Below the pieces are notes generated by a model. The model was not told the DNA's origin. It ran no database searches and saw only the letters and a list, made by a program, of their open reading frames with translations. DNA of 44,703 nt from contig CAZVQC010000019.1 in NCBI GenBank assembly GCA_964629225.1, forward strand, positions 1 through 44,703. The letters are read 5' to 3'. Numbering within the stretch: position 1 is the stretch's first letter; every line of letters begins with the position of its first letter. Shown one piece after another: positions 8,415-16,024 of the stretch. Source of the stretch: RUG14199 sp964629225. Its GTDB lineage: Bacteria > Bacillota > Clostridia > Oscillospirales > CAG-272. Position numbers and translations under genes: made by a program.

Positions 8415-9706
8415 ACAAAGTCTACGACCGTATCGAATCAATAACCGGTAACGTAATTACCGTGCGGGCGCAAGGCGTTAGATACAATGAGCTTGCCCGC
8501 ATCACCACCCGCTTTGGACACTCCCTTGCTCAGGTGAACAAAATAGACGGGGACATGGTCTCCCTTCAGGTTTTTTCCGGCGGACAGGGAGTTTCCACCG
8601 GTGATGAAGTCAAGTTCTTGGGTCATGAGATGCAGGTGTCCTTCAGTGAGGACCTTCTCGGACGGATATTCAACGGCTCCGGAGAGCCGAGGGACAACGG
8701 CCCCGCACTGTCGGAAAATTTGAAGCCCATCGGAGGACCTTCCGTCAATCCCACGAAGCGTATTCTTGCGAATCGGATGATGAGAACAAACATCCCCATG
8801 ATCGATATGTTCAATACTTTGGTGGTGTCACAAAAACTTCCTATTTTCTCGATTTCGGGAGAGCCTTATAACCAGCTTCTTGCCCGCATCGCAATGCAAG
8901 CGGAAGCGGACATCATAGTGCTCGGCGGCATGGGACTTAAGTACGATGACTTTCTCTACTTCAAGGACGAGCTGTCGAAGGGTGGAGCACTCAGTAAGAC
9001 TGTCATGTTCATCCATACGGCGGCCGATCCCACGGTCGAATGCATGATGATACCCGACATGACGCTGGCGGTGGCGGAGCAGTTCGCACTTCAGAATAAG
9101 GACGTTCTCGTCCTTCTTACCGACATGACCAACTTTGCCGATGCCATGAAAGAGATAGCAATAACCCAAGAACAGGTGCCCTCAAACAGAGGCTATCCGG
9201 GAGATCTGTATTCTCAGCTTGCATCGAGATACGAAAAGGCGGTCGACTTTGCCGATTCCGGCTCGGTCACGGTCCTTGCGGTAACTACCATGCCGGGCGA
9301 CGATGTGACCCATCCCGTTCCCGACAATACCGGATACATTACTGAGGGACAGTACTATCTGAAGGGCGGCCGAATCGAGCCCTTCGGTTCTCTGTCAAGG
9401 TTGAAGCAGAACGTCAACGGAAAGACAAGAAAAGACCACAGGGCGCTGATGGATGCCATGATACGGCTCTACTCCTCCTACAAGGAGACGGTGGAAAAGA
9501 AGAACATGGGATTCTCCATGAGCCGTTGGGATGAAAAACTTCTCAAGTACGGTGGACTTTTCGAGAGCAAATTGATGGATCTTTCCGTCAACCTTTCCCT
9601 TGAACAGTCTCTTGACCTCGGTTGGGAGATACTTGCGGATTGCTTCGAAAAGGATGAGACCGGTATCAAATCCGACCTTACAGACGAGTTTTGGCCGTTG
9701 AGATAA
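8411..9706 (+). CDS. ntpB: V-type ATPase regulatory subunit B
   Basis: 431 aa, normal for subunit B. Where A has a P-loop, B has SISGEPYNQLLARIA, without the Gly-Lys-Thr, as expected for the non-catalytic subunit. The arginine-finger region (GSLSRL) that completes the catalytic site on A is present near residue 330. Start overlaps the A stop (ATGA) and follows GGAGGTGAGGG. Confidence 0.97.
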   Translation: MNKVYDRIESITGNVITVRAQGVRYNELARITTRFGHSLAQVNKIDGDMVSLQVFSGGQGVSTGDEVKFLGHEMQVSFSEDLLGRIFNGSGEPRDNGPALSENLKPIGGPSVNPTKRILANRMMRTNIPMIDMFNTLVVSQKLPIFSISGEPYNQLLARIAMQAEADIIVLGGMGLKYDDFLYFKDELSKGGALSKTVMFIHTAADPTVECMMIPDMTLAVAEQFALQNKDVLVLLTDMTNFADAMKEIAITQEQVPSNRGYPGDLYSQLASRYEKAVDFADSGSVTVLAVTTMPGDDVTHPVPDNTGYITEGQYYLKGGRIEPFGSLSRLKQNVNGKTRKDHRALMDAMIRLYSSYKETVEKKNMGFSMSRWDEKLLKYGGLFESKLMDLSVNLSLEQSLDLGWEILADCFEKDETGIKSDLTDEFWPLR

Positions 9707-9718
9707 GGAGGGCGCATC

Positions 9719-10351
9719 TTGGCAAAGATCAAGCTTACTAAGAATGAGCTGAAGCTCCAAAAGGATGCTTTGAAGATGTATCGGCGATATCTGCCCACAC
9801 TTACTTTGAAAAAACAACAGCTTCAAGCGGAGATAAGAACTGCCGAGGCCAGAGCCGAGGCACTTCGGCGCGAGAGGGAAGAACTTGAATGCGGTTTTTC
9901 CTCATGGATCGCCGTGTTCAGCGAAAAGGATGCTTTTCCAGACGGACTTATTACGGTGAAGAACGTCCGAAAGGGTGTCGGAAACATTGCGGGAGTTACC
10001 GTTCCCACTTTTGACGGTGCAGATATCGAAAGGGGCGATTACGATCTGTATTCAACGCCTCTTTGGGTGGACATCGCCGCCGATCACCTTGAGAGGGCTC
10101 TGCTTCTCGATCTTGAAGCGGAAGTGATGGATGAGCAGGTGGCTCTTCTTGAAAGGGAGCTTCTTTCCACTACTCAGAGAGTTAATCTCTTTGAAAAGGT
10201 GAAGATACCGGAGACCGAGGACAACATCAAAAAGATATCTGTCTACATGGCGGATCAACAGGTCAGCGCAGTAGTCAGATCCAAGATATCAAAACGCAAG
10301 ATAGCCGCACGTAACAGTGAGGCAAATGAAAGGCAGGTCGGAGTGCTATGA
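9719..10351 (+). CDS. ntpD: V-type ATPase central-shaft subunit D
   Basis: 210 aa. N- and C-terminal charged helices (KIKLTKNELKLQKDALKMY at the N-terminus, KISKRKIAARNSEANER at the C-terminus) form the antiparallel coiled coil that rotates inside the A3B3 head. The start is TTG 9719, seven bases after AAGGAGG; no ATG or GTG in frame fits better. The stop overlaps the next start by 4 bases. Subunit F, which normally binds D in the shaft, is not encoded in this operon. Confidence 0.93.
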   Translation: MAKIKLTKNELKLQKDALKMYRRYLPTLTLKKQQLQAEIRTAEARAEALRREREELECGFSSWIAVFSEKDAFPDGLITVKNVRKGVGNIAGVTVPTFDGADIERGDYDLYSTPLWVDIAADHLERALLLDLEAEVMDEQVALLERELLSTTQRVNLFEKVKIPETEDNIKKISVYMADQQVSAVVRSKISKRKIAARNSEANERQVGVL

Positions 10352-12261
10352 TCGTGCCTATGAAAAAGGTCTCCTTGATTATTCTCGGAGACGAAAAAAA
10401 GTCCGCACTTAAGACCCTTCGCCGTTTGGGACTTGTCCATATCGAGATCAGTGAGGGTTCAAGCGGCAGGATAACGGAACTTAGAGAAAAGATATCTTTT
10501 CTGGAGAGCACCTTGTTCTGTCTCGGTGAAGTAAAGGAAAAAAAGGTGCGGCAAAAGGAAGCGAGCGTGACAGAGGCTTTTGACGTCTCCCGTGACGTTT
10601 TGGCACTGAGAGACGAAAAAAAGGTACTGCTCTCAGAGACCGTTTCCCTTGAAACAGAACTGAAGCGGGTATCGGAGTGGGGAGAAATACTTCCCGAAAG
10701 CATCTCGGCACTTGAGGATAACGGAGTTTCGGTATCATTTTTCGAAATGCCGAGAAAACAGTACGATGCCCTCGGAGAAGGTTTTAAGACCGTCTGCCTT
10801 TCAAAGACCAAGTCCCGTGTCAGATTCACTGTGGCATTTGTGGGAAATGAGACGGTTGATCTCTCTGAGATCGAGCCGTACCGATTTGAGATCCCGACAA
10901 TGTCACAAAGGGAAATGACGGAGAGGATATCGGACATTTCCCGGCGAATAGAGAAGATCGATCTCGACACCGCAGCTTACGCCGGCTTTACCGACAGCAT
11001 AAAAAAGGCGGTACAAAGTCTTGAAAAAGAGATCGAATTTGAGGTCTATTCCACCGGAATGACGGAGGAAGATCTGTCGGGAGAAGGGCAAAGGAGAGTT
11101 TCCGTTGCTCATTTCAAGGGCTATATTGAGGAAAGTGAGCTTGAAAAACTTCAAAGGACGGCCTCGGAGAATTCTTGGGGACTCATTTCGGAGGATCCGA
11201 CGGAGGACGACGATGTTCCGACAAAACTTAAAAACAACAGATTTGTCAGCCTCATCTATCCGCTGACGGATTTTCTCGGTACTGTGCCGGGATACTTTGA
11301 GTATGATATCTCCGGATGGTTCCTTTTCTTCATTTTGATCTTCTTCGGCATCATATTCGGTGACGGAGGCTACGGGCTTTTTATCTGCGTCGCCGCGGCT
11401 GTGCCGATCCTAAAGGCGCTCGTAACCAAGAAAAAGATAGCACCCGCATTTCTTCTCGTCGGGCTGTTCGGGCTTTCAACGGTGCTTTGGGGAACTCTTA
11501 CCTGCACTTGGTTCGGGCTGACTCAGGAAGTGCTTCCGGAATGGCTCAAGAGCCTCTCGGTTCCCGTTATTTCAAACGTCTACGGGGACAGGATATGGTA
11601 TCCCTTCTGGACAGGTGGAGTTACGGGGCTGACTACTGCACAGAACCTTCAAATATTCTGCTTCACCCTTGCGCTGATACAGCTCACCGTGGCTCATATT
11701 AAGGGTGCTGTAAGGAACGCGGGGGTCCTTAAGATACTTGGGGACATTGGGTCGATATTTCAGCTTACCGGCATCTACTATCTGGTCTTGAGCCTCGTGG
11801 TGAATGCTCAGGTGTTTCCCATGGATCTTACGGTAGGCACCGTACCCGTTGGGACGTTGTCGATAGTGCTGATAGCTTTGGGCTTTGTAATGAGCTTCGT
11901 GTTTTCCAATTATGAAGGTAGTATTATAAAGTCGGTGCTTACCAGCCTTGTTAATATCGTATCGGTGCTTCTCGGAGTGGTCAACGTCTTCTCCGATATA
12001 GTATCTTATATCAGGCTTTGGGCCGTGGGCCTTGCGGGAGCGGCCATATCCGCTACCGTCAATGAGCTGGCGGGACCCCTTCTCGGCAACTTCATGTTCA
12101 TGATAATTGCCATCGTGCTTTTGGTGTTCGGCCACGGATTGAATATGATCCTCAACGTGCTTTCGGTCATTGTTCACGGTATCAGGCTCAACACCCTTGA
12201 GTTCTCCTCGCATCTCGATATGTCGTGGAGTGGGCACAAATTCCAACCGTTCAAAGAATAA
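10348..12261 (+). CDS. ntpI: V-type ATPase membrane subunit I (a subunit)
   Basis: 637 aa. Residues 1-~320 are cytoplasmic with coiled-coil stretches; the rest contains about seven or eight membrane helices, starting with FFILIFFGIIFGDGGYG. The stator arginine that faces the rotor glutamate is visible in SYIRLWAVGLAG (Arg556), followed by a long FGHGLNMILNVLS segment typical of the family. It forms the ion half-channels next to the K ring. The start overlaps the D stop (ATGA). Confidence 0.95.
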   Translation: MIVPMKKVSLIILGDEKKSALKTLRRLGLVHIEISEGSSGRITELREKISFLESTLFCLGEVKEKKVRQKEASVTEAFDVSRDVLALRDEKKVLLSETVSLETELKRVSEWGEILPESISALEDNGVSVSFFEMPRKQYDALGEGFKTVCLSKTKSRVRFTVAFVGNETVDLSEIEPYRFEIPTMSQREMTERISDISRRIEKIDLDTAAYAGFTDSIKKAVQSLEKEIEFEVYSTGMTEEDLSGEGQRRVSVAHFKGYIEESELEKLQRTASENSWGLISEDPTEDDDVPTKLKNNRFVSLIYPLTDFLGTVPGYFEYDISGWFLFFILIFFGIIFGDGGYGLFICVAAAVPILKALVTKKKIAPAFLLVGLFGLSTVLWGTLTCTWFGLTQEVLPEWLKSLSVPVISNVYGDRIWYPFWTGGVTGLTTAQNLQIFCFTLALIQLTVAHIKGAVRNAGVLKILGDIGSIFQLTGIYYLVLSLVVNAQVFPMDLTVGTVPVGTLSIVLIALGFVMSFVFSNYEGSIIKSVLTSLVNIVSVLLGVVNVFSDIVSYIRLWAVGLAGAAISATVNELAGPLLGNFMFMIIAIVLLVFGHGLNMILNVLSVIVHGIRLNTLEFSSHLDMSWSGHKFQPFKE

Positions 12262-12286
12262 TTTCATTAATACAAGGAGAAAAAAT

Positions 12287-12712
12287 ATGGATATTGGAGC
12301 ATTGGGAACAGCAATGGCAATGGGTATTGCCGCAATAGGCTCGGCAATCGGTATCGGTATTGCCGGACAGGCATCGATCGGAGCGTGGAAAAAGTGTTAT
12401 ATGAGCAATAAGGCGGCGCCTTTCATACTTACCGTCTTTGCGGGAGCACCCCTTACTCAGACTATCTACGGCTTCCTTCTTATGCAGCAGATGAAATCCT
12501 CAGGCGCAGACCCCGCATTCCTTCTCGGACTTGGTCTTGCATCCGCCATTGCAATGGCAGCATCCGCCGTGGTTCAGGGAAAAGCAGGCGCCGCAGGTGC
12601 AGATGCCTTAGCCGAAACCGGTAAGGGCTTCTCCCAGTACATTACAGTGGTCGGTCTTTGCGAGACGGTCGCCCTATTCGCGTTGGTCTTCAGTATGGTG
12701 GCACTGGGTTAA
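12287..12712 (+). CDS. ntpK: V-type ATPase rotor-ring subunit K (proteolipid)
   Basis: 141 aa with four membrane helices in two hairpins, a duplicated c-subunit. ATG 12287 was chosen because AGGAGA lies six bases upstream and the protein starts at once with a membrane helix; the longer open frame runs back through the I gene. Ion-site residues are readable: T57-Q58 in APLTQTIYG of the first hairpin (Gln, not Glu), Q97 in VVQGKAG, and E126 in GLCETVAL. These match the Na+ ligands known in Enterococcus hirae NtpK (T64, Q65, Q110, E139), so one carboxylate per duplicated subunit and Na+ coupling are likely. Confidence 0.93.
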   Translation: MDIGALGTAMAMGIAAIGSAIGIGIAGQASIGAWKKCYMSNKAAPFILTVFAGAPLTQTIYGFLLMQQMKSSGADPAFLLGLGLASAIAMAASAVVQGKAGAAGADALAETGKGFSQYITVVGLCETVALFALVFSMVALG

Positions 12713-12730
12713 ATACCGAAAAAATATAAA

Positions 12731-12760
12731 AAAGCAAGCAGCCGAGCTGCTTGCTTTTTT
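12731..12760. terminator. Bidirectional terminator between ntpK and the NUDIX gene
   Basis: Perfect 12-bp stem AAAGCAAGCAGC/GCTGCTTGCTTT with a CGA loop, A-tract on the left and T-tract on the right. It serves both convergent units. Confidence 0.9.
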
Positions 12761-13277
12761 AAAGCCTTTTTTCATCCAAGATTGCTTCGGCGAGACTGTC
12801 GCCTTCGTATCTCAGCTTGAGAAGGAAAACGTCGCTCCTTCGGTCGAGGAGGTCGAGAAATATCTTGTCCCCCTCCCAGATGGGAAGGGCGGAGATCTTA
12901 TCTTTTTCAACCCATTCGAGAATGCCTTCGTCGCAGTCCCTCATGGCATTTGTGACGTCATCCAAATCCGACTTTTCCGAGAGAACAGTATCACCGGACG
13001 AAATATTGAAGCGTTTTGCGGAAAAAAGATGCATGTACTCGCACCCCCAAGCGTCGGAAACGAAGGTGATGATTCCTCTAAATCGGAGATCTTTCACGTC
13101 AAGCCCCGTCTCTTCAAGTATCTCACGTCGGGCGCATTCATCCGGGCTCTCTCCATCTTCGAATTTTCCTCCGATGCCGATCCATTTGTCACGGTTCTCG
13201 TCATTTTCTTTTTTGGTGCGATGGAGCATCAGGTATTTTCCGTCTTTCTCCATGTAGCAGAGGGAAGTGTTTTTCAT
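12759..13277 (-). CDS. NUDIX hydrolase, MutT-like (8-oxo-dGTP diphosphatase type)
   Basis: 172 aa. The NUDIX box G-x5-E-x7-R-E-U-x-E-E-x-G-U is complete at 37-59 (GGKFEDGE then REILEETGL), with the metal-binding Glu residues. The N-terminus TSLCYMEKDGKYLMLHRTKK and the WIGIGGKFEDGE segment resemble the MutT/8-oxo-dGTP subgroup, which cleanses oxidised nucleotides, but the substrate is not certain. Its ATG overlaps the stop of the upstream kinase gene by 4 bases, so the two are co-translated. Confidence 0.88.
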   Translation of the reverse strand: MKNTSLCYMEKDGKYLMLHRTKKENDENRDKWIGIGGKFEDGESPDECARREILEETGLDVKDLRFRGIITFVSDAWGCEYMHLFSAKRFNISSGDTVLSEKSDLDDVTNAMRDCDEGILEWVEKDKISALPIWEGDKIFLDLLDRRSDVFLLKLRYEGDSLAEAILDEKRL

Positions 13278-14320
13278 CTGTCTGTCCTTTCGGATGGTAT
13301 GTGAAGGGAGGTTGGCGCCCGTAGACCGTCGAAATACTTTTCTTCAAGCGGCACCCATTCGTCAACGAATCTCTTGAAAAGATGCGGAGACCTCATTTTA
13401 AGTCGGCGAAGCTGTTCATCCTTTGAAACGTGGAATACCGCTTCAATGTCGTAGTATCTTCTGAATTCATTTCGGAGTGAGTAGACTCCTTCTATTATGA
13501 CGATATCGGTGCCCGTAACGTCGCAATTTCGGTACCTTCCCGTTTTGCAGTCATATGCAAGGTAGCTGAAGGGGGCTTTTTGGGGGAGCTTTTGTGCTAC
13601 TTCGGTGAGAAATCGCTCATAGTCAATGTTGCCGCCTACCTCATTTAGTCTCTCTTTTGTCCTCATTTCGGCGGTAAGAAAGAAATCGTCCATGTGGATG
13701 ACGTCTCCTCCCGTGACCTTTGAGAGGAACTCGGCGGCCGTCGTCTTTCCGGAGGCACATCTTCCGTCAATTGCGATAACGCACCGTCCCTTTTCTCTTT
13801 TTATTCGGGTCACTTTTGAGATGATATCAAAATACGCTGCGGCACGAGCACTTATAACTCGGTAGGAGGGCTCGTAGGCGGCTCTGTAGACGTCACTGTG
13901 ATTCGGACATCCACCGCCGAGGTACGAATTCTTTGTTCCGAAGAATTTCTCTACTGTTGAGAGCATCTCTGAAAAATCTTTCTCGACTGTCGGTTCCGAT
14001 GCTTCTGCTTTGTCAATTGCAGTCGATTCGAAAAAATAACGGGCCATAGTCTCATATCCGAGACTGCGCACATCGGGTGAGCGAAGCAGAAGGCGTTTTC
14101 TCCCACCTATGTCTTCAAAAGGGGGAAGTCCCGGTATCTCGCTGAAACTTTCAAATTCTTTTTTTACGGATGCCACAGCCCCGTCTAAACCGTCAGCAAG
14201 GTGTGCGGCTCCGAAGGCGCTTTGAAAAGCAAGCTTGACGGCATCTTTTTCGGTCATTTTCGGGTATCTTTTTTTGTGCTTTGAAAGTACCGTTTCAAAG
14301 TCGTGAATAATATCTCCCAC
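13274..14320 (-). CDS. P-loop kinase, uridine-kinase-like, with N-terminal accessory domain
   Basis: 348 aa. Residues ~175-340 are a nucleoside-kinase-like P-loop domain: Walker A GRCASGKT (186-193), HMDDFFL (~210) as the acidic catalytic strand, DIVIIEGVYSL as the Walker B region, and a basic lid RRLKMRSPHLFKRF. This resembles uridine kinase/phosphoribulokinase folds. Residues 1-~165 form a separate helical domain (GAAHLADGL, GCPNHSDVYRAAYEPSYRV) that I do not recognise by name. Substrate unknown. Start is GTG 14320 behind a full AAGGAGGTG site. First gene of a two-gene unit with the NUDIX hydrolase, suggesting nucleotide salvage or clean-up. Confidence 0.75.
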   Translation of the reverse strand: MGDIIHDFETVLSKHKKRYPKMTEKDAVKLAFQSAFGAAHLADGLDGAVASVKKEFESFSEIPGLPPFEDIGGRKRLLLRSPDVRSLGYETMARYFFESTAIDKAEASEPTVEKDFSEMLSTVEKFFGTKNSYLGGGCPNHSDVYRAAYEPSYRVISARAAAYFDIISKVTRIKREKGRCVIAIDGRCASGKTTAAEFLSKVTGGDVIHMDDFFLTAEMRTKERLNEVGGNIDYERFLTEVAQKLPQKAPFSYLAYDCKTGRYRNCDVTGTDIVIIEGVYSLRNEFRRYYDIEAVFHVSKDEQLRRLKMRSPHLFKRFVDEWVPLEEKYFDGLRAPTSLHIPSERTDR

Positions 14321-14341
14321 GGTGCCACCTCCTTTTTTACC

Positions 14342-14370
14342 ATTTTACCACATTCAAAGTAAAACATCAA
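14342..14370 (-). promoter_or_regulatory. Sigma-A promoter of the kinase-NUDIX unit
   Basis: Minus strand TTGATG (14365-14370), 17-bp spacer, TAAAAT (14342-14347), just upstream of the AAGGAGGTG site. Confidence 0.7.
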
Positions 14371-14492
14371 CCCGAAAAGGTAGAAGCGGGAGTGCTTTTA
14401 GTGAAATGTTTTTTAATCACGGCATCATACGTTTTCAACGCAGACAGCCCAAAGCATGGCGGTTACAAGAAAAATATTAATATTCATCAAAA

Positions 14493-14536
14493 AGTAACAA
14501 AATGTGTTACTTTTGCCCCTTCAAGTGTGGTAGCAT
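14493..14536 (+). promoter_or_regulatory. Putative promoter and operator-like palindrome for the Mn riboswitch operon
   Basis: TTACTT (14507-14512), 18-bp spacer, TAGCAT (14531-14536) is the best promoter reading and puts the RNA start at the 5' edge of the riboswitch. An inverted repeat GTAACA-N5-TGTTAC (14493-14510) overlaps the -35 box and could be an operator. The rest of the 14371-14492 gap holds nothing I can name. Confidence 0.4.
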
Positions 14537-14543
14537 AGTATCG

Positions 14544-14635
14544 AAATAAAAGGGAGTAGTCGGCGAGGTATCGTTGCTTCAGCGTCAGTACGGTCATGTG
14601 ACCCGCTGTTGTATTAAATGGCAAGACTTTTATTG
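14544..14635 (+). ncRNA. yybP-ykoY (Mn2+) riboswitch aptamer
   Basis: The conserved elements are present in order: AAAAGGGAGTAG on the 5' side, CGTCAGTACG in the P3 side loop (14583-14592), and GGCAAGACTTTTA on the 3' side, which correspond to the family's GGGGAGTAG, CGTCAA-type and GCAAGACCTTT segments. P1 is ATAAAAG (14546-14552)/CTTTTAT (14627-14633); P3 is CAGCG (14580-14584)/CGCTG (14604-14608) with an inner GGTC/GACC hairpin. This family binds Mn2+ and usually turns on manganese exporters and related membrane proteins. Here it stands in front of an oadB-like gene. Identified from memory of the B. subtilis sequences; a covariance-model search would settle it. Confidence 0.8.
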
Positions 14636-14670
14636 TGCTTTTTGGCGCAATAAAAGTCTTTTTATTTTGC
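14623..14670 (+). terminator. Riboswitch expression-platform terminator
   Basis: A 16-bp stem AAGACTTTTATTGTGC (14623-14638)/GCGCAATAAAAGTCTT (14645-14660), one G-T pair, followed by TTTTTATTTT. Its 5' arm contains CTTTTAT, the 3' strand of aptamer P1, so aptamer and terminator exclude one another: ligand binding should favour read-through. A second 8-bp pairing, TAGTCGGC (14557-14564) with GCCGACTA (14669-14676), could join the aptamer's conserved loop to the region past the terminator. Confidence 0.85.
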
Positions 14671-14726
14671 CGACTATCCCAAAAATAAGACCGGACGTCT
14701 TAATATCACATCGGAGGAATGCAACA

Positions 14727-15857
14727 GTGGGATTTCTTTCATTCTTGTATGAGGACTTCATAACCAATTTTGATTGGCGAATGCTCGTCATGTGGGCTAT
14801 CGGCGGTATCCTCATATTTCTTGCCATCAAAAAGGACATGGAGCCGACGCTTCTTCTGCCTATCGGATTCGGTGCCATACTTGTGAACCTGCCCTTGTCC
14901 GGCGCAGTCGATCAGGTCATCGACGGGGTGACACAGGAAGGTGCTCTTTCCGTTCTCTACAATGCGGGTATCGCAAATGAGCTGTTCCCGCTGATACTTT
15001 TTATCGGCATCGGCGCCATGATCGACTTCGGACCTATCCTTTCAAATCCGAAGCTCATGATATTCGGCGCTGCCGCTCAGTTCGGTATCTTTTTAACGCT
15101 GTGCCTCGCCTCAATGTTTTTCGATATCACCGATGCGGCGGCAATATCTGTAATAGGAGCTGCCGACGGCCCCACGGCAATAGTAGTCGCTCAGCATCTC
15201 GGCTCCAAATATCTCGGAGCGATCATGGTGGCGGCATACTCCTACATGGCACTTGTTCCCATAATTCAGCCTCCGGTCATCAAACTTTTGACAACGAAGA
15301 ACGAACGGCTCATCAGAATGCCCTACAGACCCAAAGAGGTCTCAAAACTGACAAGAATCCTGTTTCCGATAGTTATCACGGTCATCGTGGGACTTGTTTC
15401 AAGAAATTCCGTTTCCCTTGTGGGATTCCTCATGTTCGGTAACTTGATCAGGGAATGCGGAGTACTTAACTCCCTTTCCGAGACCGCACAGAAGGTGCTG
15501 GCAAACCTCATTACCATCTTTCTCGGTATCACCATCGCAACGCAGATGCAGTATGATAAGTTTCTCCGTCCCGAAACACTTCTCATCCTCGGACTCGGAC
15601 TTTTCGCATTCATATTTGATACCGCAGGCGGAGTTCTCTTTGCAAAGTTTCTCAATCTGTTCTTAAAAGAAAAGATCAACCCCATGATCGGTGCAGCAGG
15701 CATCTCAGCATTCCCCATGTCCGGACGTGTCGTCCATAAGATGGGTCTTGCGGAGGACTGTCAAAACTTTCTTCTCATGCACTCCATGGGAGTCAACGTA
15801 TCCGGACAGATCGCCTCAGTTATCGCGGGCGGACTGATCCTGAATTTCTTCGGTTAA
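14727..15857 (+). CDS. OadB-like sodium-pump decarboxylase beta subunit
   Basis: 376 aa from GTG 14727, ten bases after CGGAGGA; the open frame extends upstream only through the riboswitch, which is not translated. About ten membrane helices. Family signatures are clear: GAADGPTAI with Asp147 (the essential membrane Asp of OadB), and the C-terminal GISAFPMSGRVVHKMG plus NFLLMHSMGVNVSGQIAS region. In decarboxylase complexes this subunit couples biotin-carboxyl decarboxylation to Na+ export. No alpha subunit or biotin carrier is encoded here; only a gamma-like peptide follows. Control by an Mn2+ riboswitch suggests a role in metal or ion efflux outside the classic pump, but that is inference. 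Confidence 0.88.
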   Translation: MGFLSFLYEDFITNFDWRMLVMWAIGGILIFLAIKKDMEPTLLLPIGFGAILVNLPLSGAVDQVIDGVTQEGALSVLYNAGIANELFPLILFIGIGAMIDFGPILSNPKLMIFGAAAQFGIFLTLCLASMFFDITDAAAISVIGAADGPTAIVVAQHLGSKYLGAIMVAAYSYMALVPIIQPPVIKLLTTKNERLIRMPYRPKEVSKLTRILFPIVITVIVGLVSRNSVSLVGFLMFGNLIRECGVLNSLSETAQKVLANLITIFLGITIATQMQYDKFLRPETLLILGLGLFAFIFDTAGGVLFAKFLNLFLKEKINPMIGAAGISAFPMSGRVVHKMGLAEDCQNFLLMHSMGVNVSGQIASVIAGGLILNFFG

Positions 15858-15870
15858 AGGAGGATCTGCT

Positions 15871-16011
15871 ATGCTGTCATTTGTATTTGATCCCGGCGCA
15901 TTCGTATCATCCCTTCAGTACATGGGAAAGGGAATGCTCGGCATTTTCATCGTTATCGGGTTCATTATTCTTGTCACCGCCGTCATCAATAAAGTAACGT
16001 CAAAAAAATAG
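15871..16011 (+). CDS. OadG-like gamma subunit, 46 aa single-pass peptide
   Basis: Starts ATG 15871, seven bases after AAAGGAGG, and encodes 46 residues. The stretch MGKGMLGIFIVIGFIILVTA is one membrane helix preceded by the Met-Gly-x-Gly-Met motif of OadG-family subunits, followed by a short Lys-rich tail (KVTSKK). OadG normally holds alpha and beta subunits together and carries a long linker with Zn-binding residues; that linker is absent, which fits the absence of an alpha subunit. It lies 13 bases after the oadB-like gene. Confidence 0.75.
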   Translation: MLSFVFDPGAFVSSLQYMGKGMLGIFIVIGFIILVTAVINKVTSKK

Positions 16012-16024
16012 GAAGGTAATTCGA

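Noticed and set aside
14574..14726. N-terminal extension of the oadB-like protein
   Set aside because: It would be translated from the riboswitch and terminator; GTG 14727 with its own RBS gives the normal family length.
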